Below, piece after piece: positions 45,196 to 55,476 of a stretch of DNA of 64,000 nucleotides. The stretch is from Cladopsammia gracilis (Eukaryota; Cnidaria; Anthozoa; Scleractinia; Dendrophylliidae). Under the pieces are notes generated by a model. That model was not told the DNA's origin. It searched no databases and worked only from the letters and a program-made list of their open reading frames with translations. The position numbers and the translations under genes are program-made. Each line of letters opens with the position of its first letter. The stretch's first letter is position 1. The stretch lies in contig JAJGOT010000168.1 in the NCBI GenBank assembly GCA_022457155.1, positions 124,001-188,000 of the forward strand. The letters run 5' to 3'.

Positions 45196-46640
45196 CGCTT
45201 TGCTATTAGGTATTAGGAATGACTAGCATCGAAGCGGAGTATACCAGGTGTGCAATGCCCAAACATTTCACAATGAGGCACTTTCCAAGTAGAGAAAGAT
45301 TACGTGCCCGCCAAATATCAAGTTTTGTAATCATGTTATCTATTTTCATTTCTACGTTTTTCTTGTTATTTTCTTTCATGTTATAAGAAATAAACGTTCC
45401 TAGTGCTCTCAAAGGTTTGGAGTCGTTAAATCTCCGGGAGCCTAATCATGTTGCTTTGGTCTTTTCCACGTTGAGTTTTAGACCTGAAATATCACCGAAT
45501 TGTTCTACAAGTTTAATTGAATTTTCGACTGAGGTTAAATTTCCTGTAAAAAGTGTAGTGTCATCAGCAAATTGTCCAATCTTATGCTCGGTTGAAAATA
45601 ATTTGATTCCTTGTATAGTGCAGTCTTGTCAAACCTTAGCTGCTAAGATTTCTACCCCTAAGATAAAAAGGTAAGGGGAGAGGGGAAACCCCTGTCTTAC
45701 TCCCCTCGATAGTTTAAAGTAGTCTGTTGTATATCCATTATGTAAAACAGAGCTTTCAGTGTTCGTGTACAGCGTCTTGACCCGTTGCTTTAAAAGGTTC
45801 CAAAGTTGATCAAGTTCAAAGTTTGCTGGATGACATCCCATTCTTCTGTGTCAAAAGCTTTTCGAAAATCTAATAGGAGAAGTATATATACCAGGAATGT
45901 CCTGAAGTTTTGTCTGTTCCATAATGTCATTAATTAGTCATATTTTGTCCGATGTATTTACCTTTCATGAAGTCTGTTTCGTTACAGTTGATTAAACGCG
46001 GAAGGACTTTTTCTATTCTTGAAGCGATTGCCTTTGACAAAATTTTATAGTCAACGTTTAACAAAGTTATTGGTCGCCAGTTAGAAAGCTCTCTTATGTC
46101 TGAGTTTTCCTTTGGAACAAGCGTTATTCTTAGTATTCCTCTACGTTGTGAGACGGACAGCTCACAGTCTTCATAAGCCGCATTGAAACTATTAAGAAGA
46201 TCTTGACCTAATAACTCGAAGAAACACCTGTAAAACTCGACAGTAAAACCATCTTCTCCTGGTGATTTTCCATTCCTCATTGATTTTAAAGCTGTTCGGC
46301 ATTCTTCCAAGGTTAATTTACCCTCACATTCTTCGTATTCCTCCTCGCATAGTTTTGGCATTTGTAGATTTATTTTCCTCGTGAATTCTAGAAAGGACAA
46401 GCCTTGCAAGATGAAGTATAAAAATTACCATAAAAAGTTTTAATTTCGTCAATTATTTGACTCTCGTTAACTGTGATATGACCCTCGGAAATTTTCAGTT
46501 CAGTTAAGACTTTCTTGTTAATTTTTTTTTTTCATATTGAAGAAATACTTGGTAGGTTTCTTGCCTTCCTCAATCCATCGTACTTTGGAGCGAAACATGG
46601 CGCCTTCGGCCTCTTTTCATAAAGACGTCTAAGCTCATTT
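45196..46640 (-). pseudogene. Second L1-like ORF2 fragment, heavily decayed
   Basis: Minus strand, from an RWIEEGKKPTKYFF segment (near 46590-46550) through GKSPGEDGFTVEFYRCF (near 46270), LSNWRPITLLNVDYKI, GVRQGFPLSPYLF (near 45700) and the catalytic QFADDTT (near 45560), to LDIWRARNLSLLGK (near 45300). Several frameshifts and stops; for example a Trp codon in a TKATWLG-like motif now reads TGA near 45458. Both the endonuclease and the C-terminal zinc knuckle are missing. It is clearly older and distinct from the 39-43 kb copy. Confidence 0.85.
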
Positions 46641-46839
46641 TAATTTTAATTGTCAATCAGTCGTGTTTACAGATCGAATTGGACTCCGATCCAATTAGTC
46701 TTTTACCACTATTTATCGCATAAATAACAAAATTCGAGAATAAAAAGGCTGTGTGGTCTTTTTTTTGTATTTTGTATTCAAGACGTCAAGGATATTTTCT
46801 ATCATTTTGAAAGCATGAGAAAAACACGAGTTAACGCTC

Positions 46840-47502
46840 GCGCAACGTAGATGTCCAATAGACCTCTTTAGCTTGTATGTTTTGTTTTCTCGATGTAGAT
46901 CATGTGATGTTACCCTAGACAACTGTTTCTTTTAAATTTTGTTTTCTTTACGTGCAGTGCATATGTATGCATAATTTATGAAAAGACAAAGAACAAACTC
47001 CCTTGAGAACATCACATGACCTACATTGGGAAAACAAAACATACAAGCTAAAGAGGTCTATTACCGCTATCCAATTACATAAAAACGTCAGCGATATTTT
47101 TGTAGAGAAACAGCGATAATAAATGCATTTAAGTGAACCTGATTGATTGTAATTGGTCATCTGTGTGCCTATTTCTTACGTAATTGGCGCGCGGTCACGT
47201 GCGTGTCCATTACAGTTATCCAATCCTCGGTAGGAAAAAAGATGGCGACCTGTACATTTACCCATAATTCTTAGCGCACAAAAACCTTAACAACGTTCAT
47301 AAAAATATAACGAAAAGTTATAAAATCTTCAAACCTAGTCTACACATTGTCCTTAGTACTGGAACAAATATTGTAAAAATTTGGCTTTCTTTGTGCCTTA
47401 TGTGCTGTGTTAGGTCCGCAAGGTATTGTGGTAAAATGAACAGCCGCCATGTTTTTTCCTACCGTGGATTGGATAGCTGTAATTGGATGTCTACGTTGCG
47501 CA
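46840..47502. mobile_element. Nested inverted repeats (two MITEs)
   Basis: Inner element 46857-47062 with ends AATAGACCTCTTTAGCTTGT / ACAAGCTAAAGAGGTCTATT. An outer pair, GCGCAACGTAGATGTCC (46840) and GGATGTCTACGTTGCGC (47486), encloses it and a second half with its own inverted words (CCAATCCTCGGTAGGAAAAA / TTTTTTCCTACCGTGGATTGG). Confidence 0.65.
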
Positions 47503-47651
47503 CGCGTTAATCAGGCACACTTAAATGCGTTCTTTATTGTTTTGTTTCTACGAAAATATTTCTGAGACTTTTTAATGTCGAATCTTGTTATTGGTGTGAT
47601 TAATTAGGAATTGAGCTTCGTGTTGTTGTTCTCACATTTTCTTTTCCAAAA

Positions 47652-48108
47652 TTGGCTAGAACAGACCATGATTTGTGCCTCTCTTAAGAATTGATTGATT
47701 TCTTTCTCATGGTGTCATAGTATTATTTTGGCTAGAACAGACCATGATTTGTTCCTCTCTTAAGAATTGATTGATTTCTTTCTCATGTTGTCATAGTATT
47801 ATTTTGGCTAGAACAGACCATAATTTGTTCCTCTCTTAAGAATTGATTGATTTCTTTCTCATGGTGTCATAGTATTATTTTGGCTAGAACAGACCATAAT
47901 TTTTTCCTTTCTTAAGAATTGCTTGATTTCTTTCTCATTGTGTCATTTTATTATTTTGGCTAGAACAGACCATGATTTGTTCCTCTCTTAAGAATTGATT
48001 GATTTCTTTCTCATTGTGTCATTGTATTATTTTGGCTAGAACAGACCATGATTTGTTCCTCTCGTAAGAATTGATTGATTTCTTTGTCATGGTGTCATTA
48101 GTATTATT
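47652..48108 (+). repeat. Tandem repeat, about six copies of a 74-78 bp unit
   Basis: Unit TTGGCTAGAACAGACCATGA ... AAGAATTGATTGATTTCTTT ... TGTCATAGTATTATT. Copies are over 90 percent alike by eye. Confidence 0.9.
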
Positions 48109-48874
48109 TTGTAAATAAGTAAATGTATTGTAGCATGGCTTTGATCAAAAAAGGTCAAAATCGCCAGACACTGCCCCTTTAAAAAGAGTTTTTACAATTT
48201 TATCGGCGATTAATTCGGTCTCATTCATGAGGGGAGTTATGGTTAAAAGCAATGATTCAGATTCCTATCCCTTTTAACCTTAAAGGGTACCCTGTAAGAT
48301 TCAACTGAGTATTGAACTGCACAACCTCAAATTAACAAAAACAGTATTTTTAATCCTTGAAGGTACGACAGGGCATCCCCGTCAATGTTTTTTTCCAGAA
48401 ACTATGGAGTGTCTGAGCCTTAGCTTCGTGGGCTATGATTCCTGGGCTCTCCTTGGGTTTACGGGTACAAAAAAAGAAATTAATGCTCAGACACTGGACA
48501 TGCCGTGTCGCGGGCTGAAAACAATATGAGCAACTGGTTTTGATTCGAAGTTGAAATGAATTCAATGTCACAACGCGCCAATATCTGTGCAAAGCAGGAA
48601 CCTGCGAACTTTTATATGGGTTACGCTTCATTCCTCGACGTCTCTTTACTTTACGTCACTTTACAGCTTATTTACTGTGATGCCATTTCCGTATTCCAAC
48701 AAAACAATCCCATAACCCCTTGTTCATGCCTAGCCTCCAATAATTCCTGGAGTTGGCAGTTCCAGTGCCTTTTCTTCTACGTATATGTAGACGGCTTAAA
48801 CTTAAACGTAATCAATTTGCTTTTTCACCTGAGTGATTTTTATTGACTCCTTTTGTTTTCTGAAACCTTACCAG
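48109..48874. other. End of kinase intron 2, no gene
   Basis: No recognised feature other than the acceptor TTTTGTTTTCTGAAACC then TTACCAG ending at 48874. Confidence 0.5.
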
Positions 48875-49986
48875 GAAAAGTAATACGAAGACAAAGCGAA
48901 GACAAGTTACAAAGGCCGTCGAGGGAGATGAAAGAACGTGACCAAAATTCACAAAGGCAGATGAGGGAGATGGCACCACGGGAAGAAAACGCGCAAAGGC
49001 AGTTGAGGGAGATGCAACAACGCGAAGAAAACTTGCAAAGGCAGTTGAGGGAGGTCAGACAACGTGAAGAAAACTCGCAAAGGCAGTTGAGGGAGATGCA
49101 ACAACGTGAAGAAAACTCGCAAAGGCAGTTGAGGGAGGTCAGACAACGTGAAGAAAACTCTCAAAGGCAGATTAGGGAGATGAGACAACGTGAAGAAAAC
49201 TCGCAAAGCCAGATGAGGGAGATGAGGCAACGTGAAGAAAACTCGCAAAGCCATATGAGGGAGATGAGGCAACGTGAAGAAAACTCTCAAAGCCAGATGA
49301 GGGAGATGAGGCAACGTGAAGAAAACTCTCAAAGGCAGTTGACGTTAAAAGATCGGCAAGTGAATGAACTACAGTTAAGTCTTGCAACAGCGCAGCAAAC
49401 AATAAGTGAACTGCGTCGCCAGGAAACATGTGACTGGGTCATTGTCCGAGATGAGATTCAAATGACAGACAAATGCCTTGGGAGGGGAGGATGGGGGAGT
49501 GTTTATGAGGGAAAATATTGTGGCTGTACTGTAGCTGTGAAACAAATCCATGATTTAATCATTTCTCCTCATAACATACGTCTTTTTGAGAGAGAAATGA
49601 ACGTTGCTTCTAAATGCCGCTTCCCCTCTTTATTACAATTTATCGGAGCAACACATGATGAAGAAAGTCCCCTATTCGTGACCGAGCTCATGGAGACAAG
49701 TTTACGAGCATTGTTGGGGCGGCGACAACTCTCCGAAACAGAAATATTTACAGTCTCCCGGGATGTCGCTCAAGCTCTGAACTACCTCCACCAGAAAAAA
49801 CCTGAACCCATCATTCACCGAGATGTCAGTAGTGCCAATGTGTTGTTATGGAGACAGGGTGACCAATGGAGAGGCAAAGTTTCAGATTATGGAACCGCAA
49901 ACTTTATGCAGAATACCATGACTGTGGCTCCAGGAGCCCCCATTTACAGCGCCCCAGAAGCACTTACATCAAACCAAACAGTCAAG
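48875..49986 (+). CDS. Kinase gene, coding exon 3: coiled-coil repeats and most of the kinase domain
   Basis: Encodes residues 106-475 of the predicted protein. About 121-260 are ten 14-residue repeats (consensus REMRQREENSQRQL), two heptads each, a likely dimerising coiled coil. Then the kinase: glycine loop GRGGWGSV (307-314), VAVK with ATP-binding Lys327, an alpha-C Glu in FEREMN (about 345), HRDVSSANV (419-427) with catalytic Asp421, DYG (442-444) in place of DFG, and SAPEAL as the APE motif. The HRDVSSANV loop and overall style fit the TKL/tyrosine-like kinases expanded in cnidarians; substrate unknown. It ends at CAAG|GTTAGT, phase 0. The last 45 bases plus donor are tandemly triplicated (see 49942-50119). 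Confidence 0.88.
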
Positions 49987-50119
49987 GTTAGTTATTATAT
50001 GATTTACAGTGCTCCTGAAGCACTTACATCAAACCAAACAGTCAAGGTTAGTTTTATATGATTTACAGCGCTCCTGAAGCACTTTCATCAAACCAAACAG
50101 TCAAGGTTAGTTTTATATG
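49942..50119 (+). repeat. Tandem triplication of the exon 3 end and its splice donor
   Basis: Three copies of about 60 bp: 49942-50001, 50002-50060 and 50061-50119. Each contains ATTTACAG, GCACTTACATC-type coding sequence, CAAACAGTCAAG and GTTAGTT...TATATG. Donors are available at 49987, 50047 and 50106. The first-to-second spacing is 60 bp (in frame); beyond the second donor the frame hits TGA. Copy 3 has a C-to-T-type change (ACTTTCATC). Confidence 0.95.
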
Positions 50120-51569
50120 TCGACCATTTGTTTGGATGTCGAGTCTCAGTGTTATATCTTATAACCTTTTAAGCAACACTGAGGGCCGGTTATTTAAACA
50201 AAGTTTAGACGGTGTTTAACAAAACCGCTGTCTAACCCCATTTCAATCTGACCAACCCTAATATTTAAACGCTATTTATAGTAACCATTGTCAAGTAGGC
50301 ATACAACACAATTTAGTTCTAAAAACTGATGTTCTTAAAGGGGGTATGTCACCAGATTGCAGTTTGACTTTGAAAAGCAAGAAGACATTTGTATCAAAGG
50401 AAACTTAAAAATAATGGTCTAGTTTTGTTACCGATTACTACAATAGTGCATGAAAACTACTGATGTGTGATTTTAGCAGCGGATGGTTAGGATGGAAATG
50501 GATAGCAACTTGAAAAGTTTAGACTAAAATGTCCAGGTTCTTCCTTTGTGTCTTCGAAAAATCGATGAAAAAATTACTCTGGTTCGTTCTTCCTCTAAGA
50601 ATTTACCTTATATCTTCCTTTTTAGGTTCAAAGAAAAGTTTTTGCACGATTGAGTGTGCTTGTCAGTAATTTTAGCAGAGTTTTTACGAAAACAAAAAAA
50701 ACAGTGGATAAGCGTGCCCTCTGTCTGGTCTACATTTAATCATGAGACAGTGAAGTGACAGTTTTCGAATTTATGAAGCAACCAAGGAATAGTTAAACTG
50801 GCGCCGGATTAACTCGCGTGTTAGTAGTATATTTGTTGCTGGGTGTAACTTAAATGTCAGTAATAGAGCGGTTTTCAATTGAGTCACTCTGGCCAATCAC
50901 AACAGACACAGACAATCCAATGAACCAATCAGAACTCAAAGCAAATATATGAAGCCGGCGCCAAGCGCGGGAAAACGCGTGCGAGCAAGTCACGATTGGT
51001 TTTGGTTTTACTTCTGATTGGTTAATAAAGTGGCGCGAATTTTTTTAACCAATCACAAAGCGAAGCTATACAAAACCAAAGCAATTGCGAAATTACTTTC
51101 GACACAATTGAAAACCACTAATAACAATGTAGTATCAGTAATAGATGAAATATGAGCAGCAGAACTGTGTGGATATTCATGGTATTCTCACCGGGGCACC
51201 CTTATTTTCCATTCCTCGGGCATTGGGCGACGGCAAGTGATACCGCTAACCTGCCCACCTACCCGCAGCGAGACCACCATGCTAACTTATAGCCGCGTTC
51301 ACATAACTAAACAAAACCCTAGGTGAATGAAAGTAAGGGCTGCGGTTTGAATTAATCACAGTTCGGCTGCGAATGTTTATCTTACTTATAAAATATTAGT
51401 AGCGATGAAGCTTATTAGCATTCATATTAGTATTCTGTATCGATGATGCAATATAACCTTCATAAACTTAAACTTTCATTTATTTTGTATTTCTATTGAT
51501 GAATTATTTAAAAATTGATTTTATAATATTGAATGATGTAGAATAATATTTAATTATTATTGTTGTTAG
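50120..51569. other. Kinase intron 3
   Basis: Holds a CCAAT-rich MITE (50865-51118), a fragment of the GAGCAGCAGAACTGT repeat near 51152, and a GC-rich unrecognised block at 51190-51345. The acceptor TTATTGTTGTTAG ends at 51569. Confidence 0.6.
50865..51118. mobile_element. CCAAT-rich MITE, copy 1
   Basis: The ends AGAGCGGTTTTCAATTGA and CAATTGAAAACCACT are imperfect inverted repeats. The interior has six CCAAT/ATTGG boxes plus GGCGCCAAGCGCGGGAAAAC, which contains an E2F-like site. Related copies lie at 54085-54395 and from 63830 to the window end. Confidence 0.75.
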
Positions 51570-51776
51570 GTTGATGTTTTTAGCTTTGGCGTTCTTCTGT
51601 GTGAAATGTGTATAAGGGAACTTCCAGATCCTAGAAGGCGTGACGAACAAGTTGTTCTTGTGACGAACCACGTGTTTCGAGACCTGGTGCGACGGTGCCT
51701 GCAAGAAAATCCTGAGATGAGACCAAACATGCAACAGATCATTGATGAACTGGAGGAGTTTAATACAACATCATAA
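51570..51776 (+). CDS. Kinase gene, last coding exon 4
   Basis: Starts right after the TTGTTAG acceptor in phase 0 and encodes residues 476-543 plus TAA: VDVFSFGVLLCEM (subdomain IX, with the conserved Asp and Gly of DVxSFG) through LVRRCLQENPEMRPNMQQII (subdomain XI, with the invariant Arg) to EEFNTTS. It completes the kinase fold begun in exon 3, so the join is firm. It is short between subdomains IX and XI but has no internal stop. An ATTAAA overlaps the stop region, and an AATAAA lies at 52133 inside the following TIR element, so the 3' UTR may extend into that element. Confidence 0.85.
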   Translation, partial: VDVFSFGVLLCEMCIRELPDPRRRDEQVVLVTNHVFRDLVRRCLQENPEMRPNMQQIIDELEEFNTTS

Positions 51777-51849
51777 TTAAACATACATGTAAGTTTGTTT
51801 GGTTGGCTTTTTTTTTCTCCAATTATTTAGTACATTTTTTCCGTTAGTG

Positions 51850-52480
51850 CATAGTTAATAGAACAAACTGGTTATGAAGCTCATCAAATTTCAAAAAGAG
51901 TGTACAAAGCTGCTTTGTTTTATGTTGAATGAACCGTGACCCTGCACATTGTTTTGTTTAACGTGTGAGCCCAAATGTTTCTACTGGTCAGTTGCTCATA
52001 TGCATTTCAATACCTTTTGTGTTTTGTGCAGGGTCAAGGCAGACGAACAAAAGAAATGGAGAACAAAAACATTTGTTGTCTAATCACTCTGCAGTGAAAC
52101 GAAAACAAAATAATTTCTAACTTAGTACCAGTAATAAAACCAGACTACAGGAGGGAGCATCTCGTTTATTTATCACGCATAAACGGCTTTAAACATAGCT
52201 GAATACAATTATCATAGTAAACCTAGATCAGACATAATACAAAAATTTACTAAACTAAAATTTTTAGATTGAATCGGATCGAAAAACGGAGATGCCGTCG
52301 AATGACAACACCTAACTAACAAACTCCTTAAATATTCAATTCGTAACATGATTACGTAACCTACATACCAACGAATCATTCTACATACCAACACGCAGCT
52401 ATATTACAATAACAACGTGAAAAATTATATATAACAAAAGACTGACTGAGTTTCATAACCAGTTTGTTCTATTAACTATG
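51850..52480. mobile_element. TIR element with perfect 29-bp ends and 7-bp duplication, just after the kinase stop
   Basis: The left end CATAGTTAATAGAACAAAC is repeated inverted at the right end (GTTTGTTCTATTAACTATG), perfect over 29 bp, and GTTAGTG flanks both sides. 631 bp with no transposase; the family is uncertain. Contains AATAAA at 52133. Confidence 0.88.
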
Positions 52481-52487
52481 GTTAGTG

Positions 52488-53199
52488 GTATTGTATTAAA
52501 ATATATATGGTTACTTGATGGAAGTTTGTTCAACAAGGATTTTCTGACATAGATTTAGGATACTTATTAAAAGAAAATGATGCTGACAATAGAACACTAA
52601 ATTGATTCGATTTTTAGAGGCTAGAGTAGACTAGTGTGATACCTTGAAGACAACTCAGGGGAAAATGAGCAAGATGTTTAAAACCCGTTGACGCTTTTTC
52701 AATGCATATATTAGACTTGTTAAAGAGTATTACTTTTACATGGAACACCAAGAAGAGAGTTTAAAACTTCTCTTTAAATAATGGATTTTGTAATAGAAAT
52801 TATTCATTCGAGAATGAAGAGCTTTTGATGCCAAAACGCGCCTCGGTGCGTTCTCTTTTTTTTCTTCAATCACCGTTGTGGGTGATTACGAAACTGTTGT
52901 TCATTAATGAGTGTGAACTAATCTGGTTAGCATGTTTTAACGGGGAGGGGAGGGGAGGGGAGGGAGGGGAGGGGAGGGGAAGGGAGGGGAGGGGAGGGGA
53001 GGGGAGGGGAAGGGAGGGAAGTGTAGGGTTAGGGTTTATTGTTCATTAATGAGTGTGATCTAACCTGGTGGGGAGGAGAAGGGAGGGGAGGGTGGCGAGA
53101 GAAAGGGAGGGGAGGGGAGGGCAGGTGAGGGGGAGGGGGAGGGGGAGAGGAGTGAAGGAATAAATACGGAGCCTGCCATACAGGCGTAGTCTGAACCAG
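52488..53199. other. Intergenic, with G-rich low-complexity tracts
   Basis: 52942-53022 and 53069-53150 are GGGGA/GGGAGG tracts, repeated runs of three or four G able to form quadruplexes. ATTGTTCATTAATGAGTGTG is duplicated around them (52897 and 53038), so the block arose by local duplication. Confidence 0.7.
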
Positions 53200-53750
53200 T
53201 CTTAAAGTGTCTATGACAGTGATTTTTTTATTTGCTTGATCGAATCTACATAATGTTCTGATAAGAAAAAGGGAAAAAAAATTCGATATCGATTTTCCTT
53301 CTCCGAGTTTGGGCCGTCTAAAAACGTGAAATTTCACTTCCGGTGTGTTACAAGCCGCACAAGAAGAAAGACTGGAAATAGTCCGCTGTGACGTCAATAC
53401 AGGAATGCCGGTGTCGAGATTTCTCAGTTCCTCACATTTTTTGATGCGCCCTGAGGAAGAAACATGGTTCTATTAAGGTGTGTTGTCTATGGTTGTAGCA
53501 ACACGCACCAAAAAACGGAGGAACTGAGAAGTCGCGACACTGGCATTCCTGTATTGACGTCACAGCGGACTATTTCCAGTCTTTCTTCTTGCGCGGTTTT
53601 GTAACACACCGGAAGTGAAATTTCATGTTTTTAGACGGCCAAAACGCGGAGAAGGAAAATCGGTATCGAATTTTTTTCCATTTTCTTATCACAACATCAT
53701 GTAGATTCGATCAAGCAAATAAAAAAATCACTGTCATATACACTTTAAAG
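53200..53750. mobile_element. 550-bp palindromic element with THAP-like start codon region in the loop
   Basis: Arms of about 235 bp (53200-53436 and 53513-53750) are close reverse complements (GACGTCAATACAGGAATGCC / GGCATTCCTGTATTGACGTC). The central loop has ATG at 53464 followed by a frame resembling the first residues of a THAP zinc finger (RCVVYGCSNTHQK). The frame then runs into the right arm and ends, so no complete domain is present. It may be a deletion derivative of a THAP-bearing transposon. Confidence 0.7.
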
Positions 53751-54084
53751 AAAATTAAAGATGGCGATGGTTAGTTCTCCATCTCAAATATGCGCCATAT
53801 TTACGAACCATATCAAAGAGTTACAGCAGCTATCTTATGACATGGTCACCGCTCGGCAGTAATCAGAAGCCGCTAAAAATAATTGATTAAAGGCCGTGAA
53901 AAAGGAAAGCCGTTATGTAGAGTTTTAGCAAATTTCATTACGTTCATTCTCTTGAAAGTGGGCCTTCATTGCATGAAACAGATCATTGTTTCATAAAAGG
54001 CACGAGTAGATAAGTTGCGCATGAGAACTTATGATACGTTGAAATATATACAATGAAATATATTCAGTAGAAGTATTTGTAGTA
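53751..54084. other. Intergenic, nothing recognised
   Basis: No coding or repeat signal seen. Confidence 0.5.
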
Positions 54085-54395
54085 AGAGCGGTTTTCACTT
54101 GAGTATCTTAAAACCAATTCTGGCCAATCACAGCAGACGCAGACAATCCAATGAACCACTCACAGCAGACGCAGACAATCCAATGAACCAATCACAACTC
54201 GAAGCAAATACATGTAACCGGCGCCAAGCGCGGGAAAACTCGTGCAAGCGAGTCATAATTAGTTTTGGTTCAATTCTGATTGGTTGAGAAAGTGGCGTGA
54301 TTATTTATTAACCAATCACAAAACCTAATAATACAAAAGCAAAGTAAATGCGCATTAGTTTGGACACTCTGCTGCAAACCGTTCTAGAAAGGAAC
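54085..54395. mobile_element. CCAAT-rich MITE, copy 2
   Basis: Same family as 50865-51118: AGAGCGGTTTTCACTTGAGT at the left, several CCAAT boxes, GGCGCCAAGCGCGGGAAAAC near 54219-54239, and AAACCGTTCT at the right. A CAGCAGACGCAGACAATCCA segment is tandemly duplicated (about 54130 and 54163). Confidence 0.75.
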
Positions 54396-54650
54396 ATTTT
54401 ATATGCACAAAAATAAACAATGTATGTTTACAATTATAGTAATGCAGTTAGGTAAGGCGTTACGCTTACTGTACATATTTTTAAGTAGTAGATATTCCTT
54501 GTATTTTTAAAGATGATTTTTATATAAGAGTATTTCTGTAGGAACTATCTTTTTTCGTTATTTTCTAACATTTTTAGAGCTTTTGTAGGTGGCTTCAGCC
54601 TCATCCAATATATCTCAATGTTATAAAATCAAAAAAAAAGCTGCGAAAGA

Positions 54651-55476
54651 CCAGGCATAACTAATCAATGATCAATGACGTCAATAAGTATCAATGGGTA
54701 ATCAATTAATTAATCATTGAGTTTTGCCAATACTCAATGAGTAATCAATGATTAATTGAACCCAAAAGATTTTGTGGGTCATTGATTTCTCATTGCTGTC
54801 ATTGATTACTCATTTTAAACCAACAGAGACCTTCCAGTACACCGATTTCTCTTCCTGCCACCCACCAGGGGTCAGATAAGGGCTCATAAAAGGTGAAGCC
54901 CTGAGACTTTTGAGAACAAATTCCTCGGCGAAATCATTCAGTGAGATTTTCAACAACTTCAAAGCACGCCTCCGTGCTAGAGGCTACATTCACAATCTCA
55001 TTGAGAAAATAATTTCCGAGATAAAATTCAATGAAAATTCATCAAAAGGAGAATGTGCGAAAAAGAATGTTGCCTTTCTTAACAACGTACCACTCGGCGT
55101 TGCCTAATCTTAAAAACATCATAATGAGCAAATGGCATTTAATTCAGAACCAACCATTGCTAAGAGAAATATACAAAGAGTCTCCCCTTATCTCATAAAA
55201 AAGGAAAATCCTTGGGGATATACTTGTTAGAGCAAAACTCTAAAGGTCACGTTCCACGTTATCACGAGCTTATGAGTCGTCGTTGTCTGGCCTGTCAACA
55301 CCCCTTTTTATGCAAATCAATGACTAATCAATGACATCAATGACTAATCAATGACCAAACATTTTGTGGGTCATTGATTAGTCATTGAGTACTCATCGAG
55401 TATTGGCAATACTCGATAAGTAATCAATTGATTACTCATTGATTACTCATTGATGTCATTGATTAGTTAAGCCTGG
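54651..55476. mobile_element. TIR element with TCAATGA subrepeats enclosing a Penelope-like RT fragment
   Basis: The ends CCAGGCATAACTAATCAATG and CATTGATTAGTTAAGCCTGG are inverted, with one mismatch. Both arms (54651-54825, 55315-55476) consist of repeated AATCAATGA / TCATTGATT words. The core carries coding remnants described separately. Confidence 0.75.
54880..55312 (+). pseudogene. Penelope-like reverse transcriptase fragment (thumb region), broken
   Basis: Plus strand: a KGEALRLLRTNSS-type motif near 54886, RLRARGYIHNLIEKI (near 54965-55010), then after a frameshift near 55090 an ALPNLKNIIMSKWHLI / QPLLREIYKESPLISYKK stretch (about 55095-55200), and RRCLACQHPF near 55275 after another shift. 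The order matches the region between RT palm and GIY-YIG domain in Penelope-like elements. The palm and endonuclease are missing. Class assignment is from memory of motifs and not proven. Confidence 0.55.

Larger units (their letters stand above)
1823..51776 (+). other. Predicted gene span: coiled-coil protein kinase, four coding exons
   Basis: Four coding blocks on one strand join with matching phases: exon 1 ends in phase 0, exon 2 starts in phase 0 and ends with one extra base, exon 3 starts with the two completing bases and ends in phase 0, exon 4 starts in phase 0. All junctions have GT/AG sites. The product is 543 residues: about 105 unrecognised N-terminal residues, ten 14-residue heptad-type repeats (about 121-260), and a kinase domain (about 295-540). 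Introns are 25,794, 20,945 and 1,583 bp, the first two packed with repeats. Exons 1 and 2 are joined by inference from phase and splice signals; exons 3 and 4 are supported by continuous kinase homology. Confidence 0.7.

Noticed and set aside
48556..48846. 96-codon frame just before kinase exon 3 as an N-terminal extension
   Set aside because: Ends in a stop before the exon and is in a different context; the TTACCAG acceptor and phase match with exon 2 explain exon 3 better.
48949..49332. Minus-strand 127-codon frame of repeated Phe-Thr-Leu
   Set aside because: Antisense shadow of the kinase coiled-coil repeats.
53020..53040. TTAGGGTTAGGG-like word as an interstitial telomere
   Set aside because: Only about two units at the edge of a G-rich tract; too short to support.
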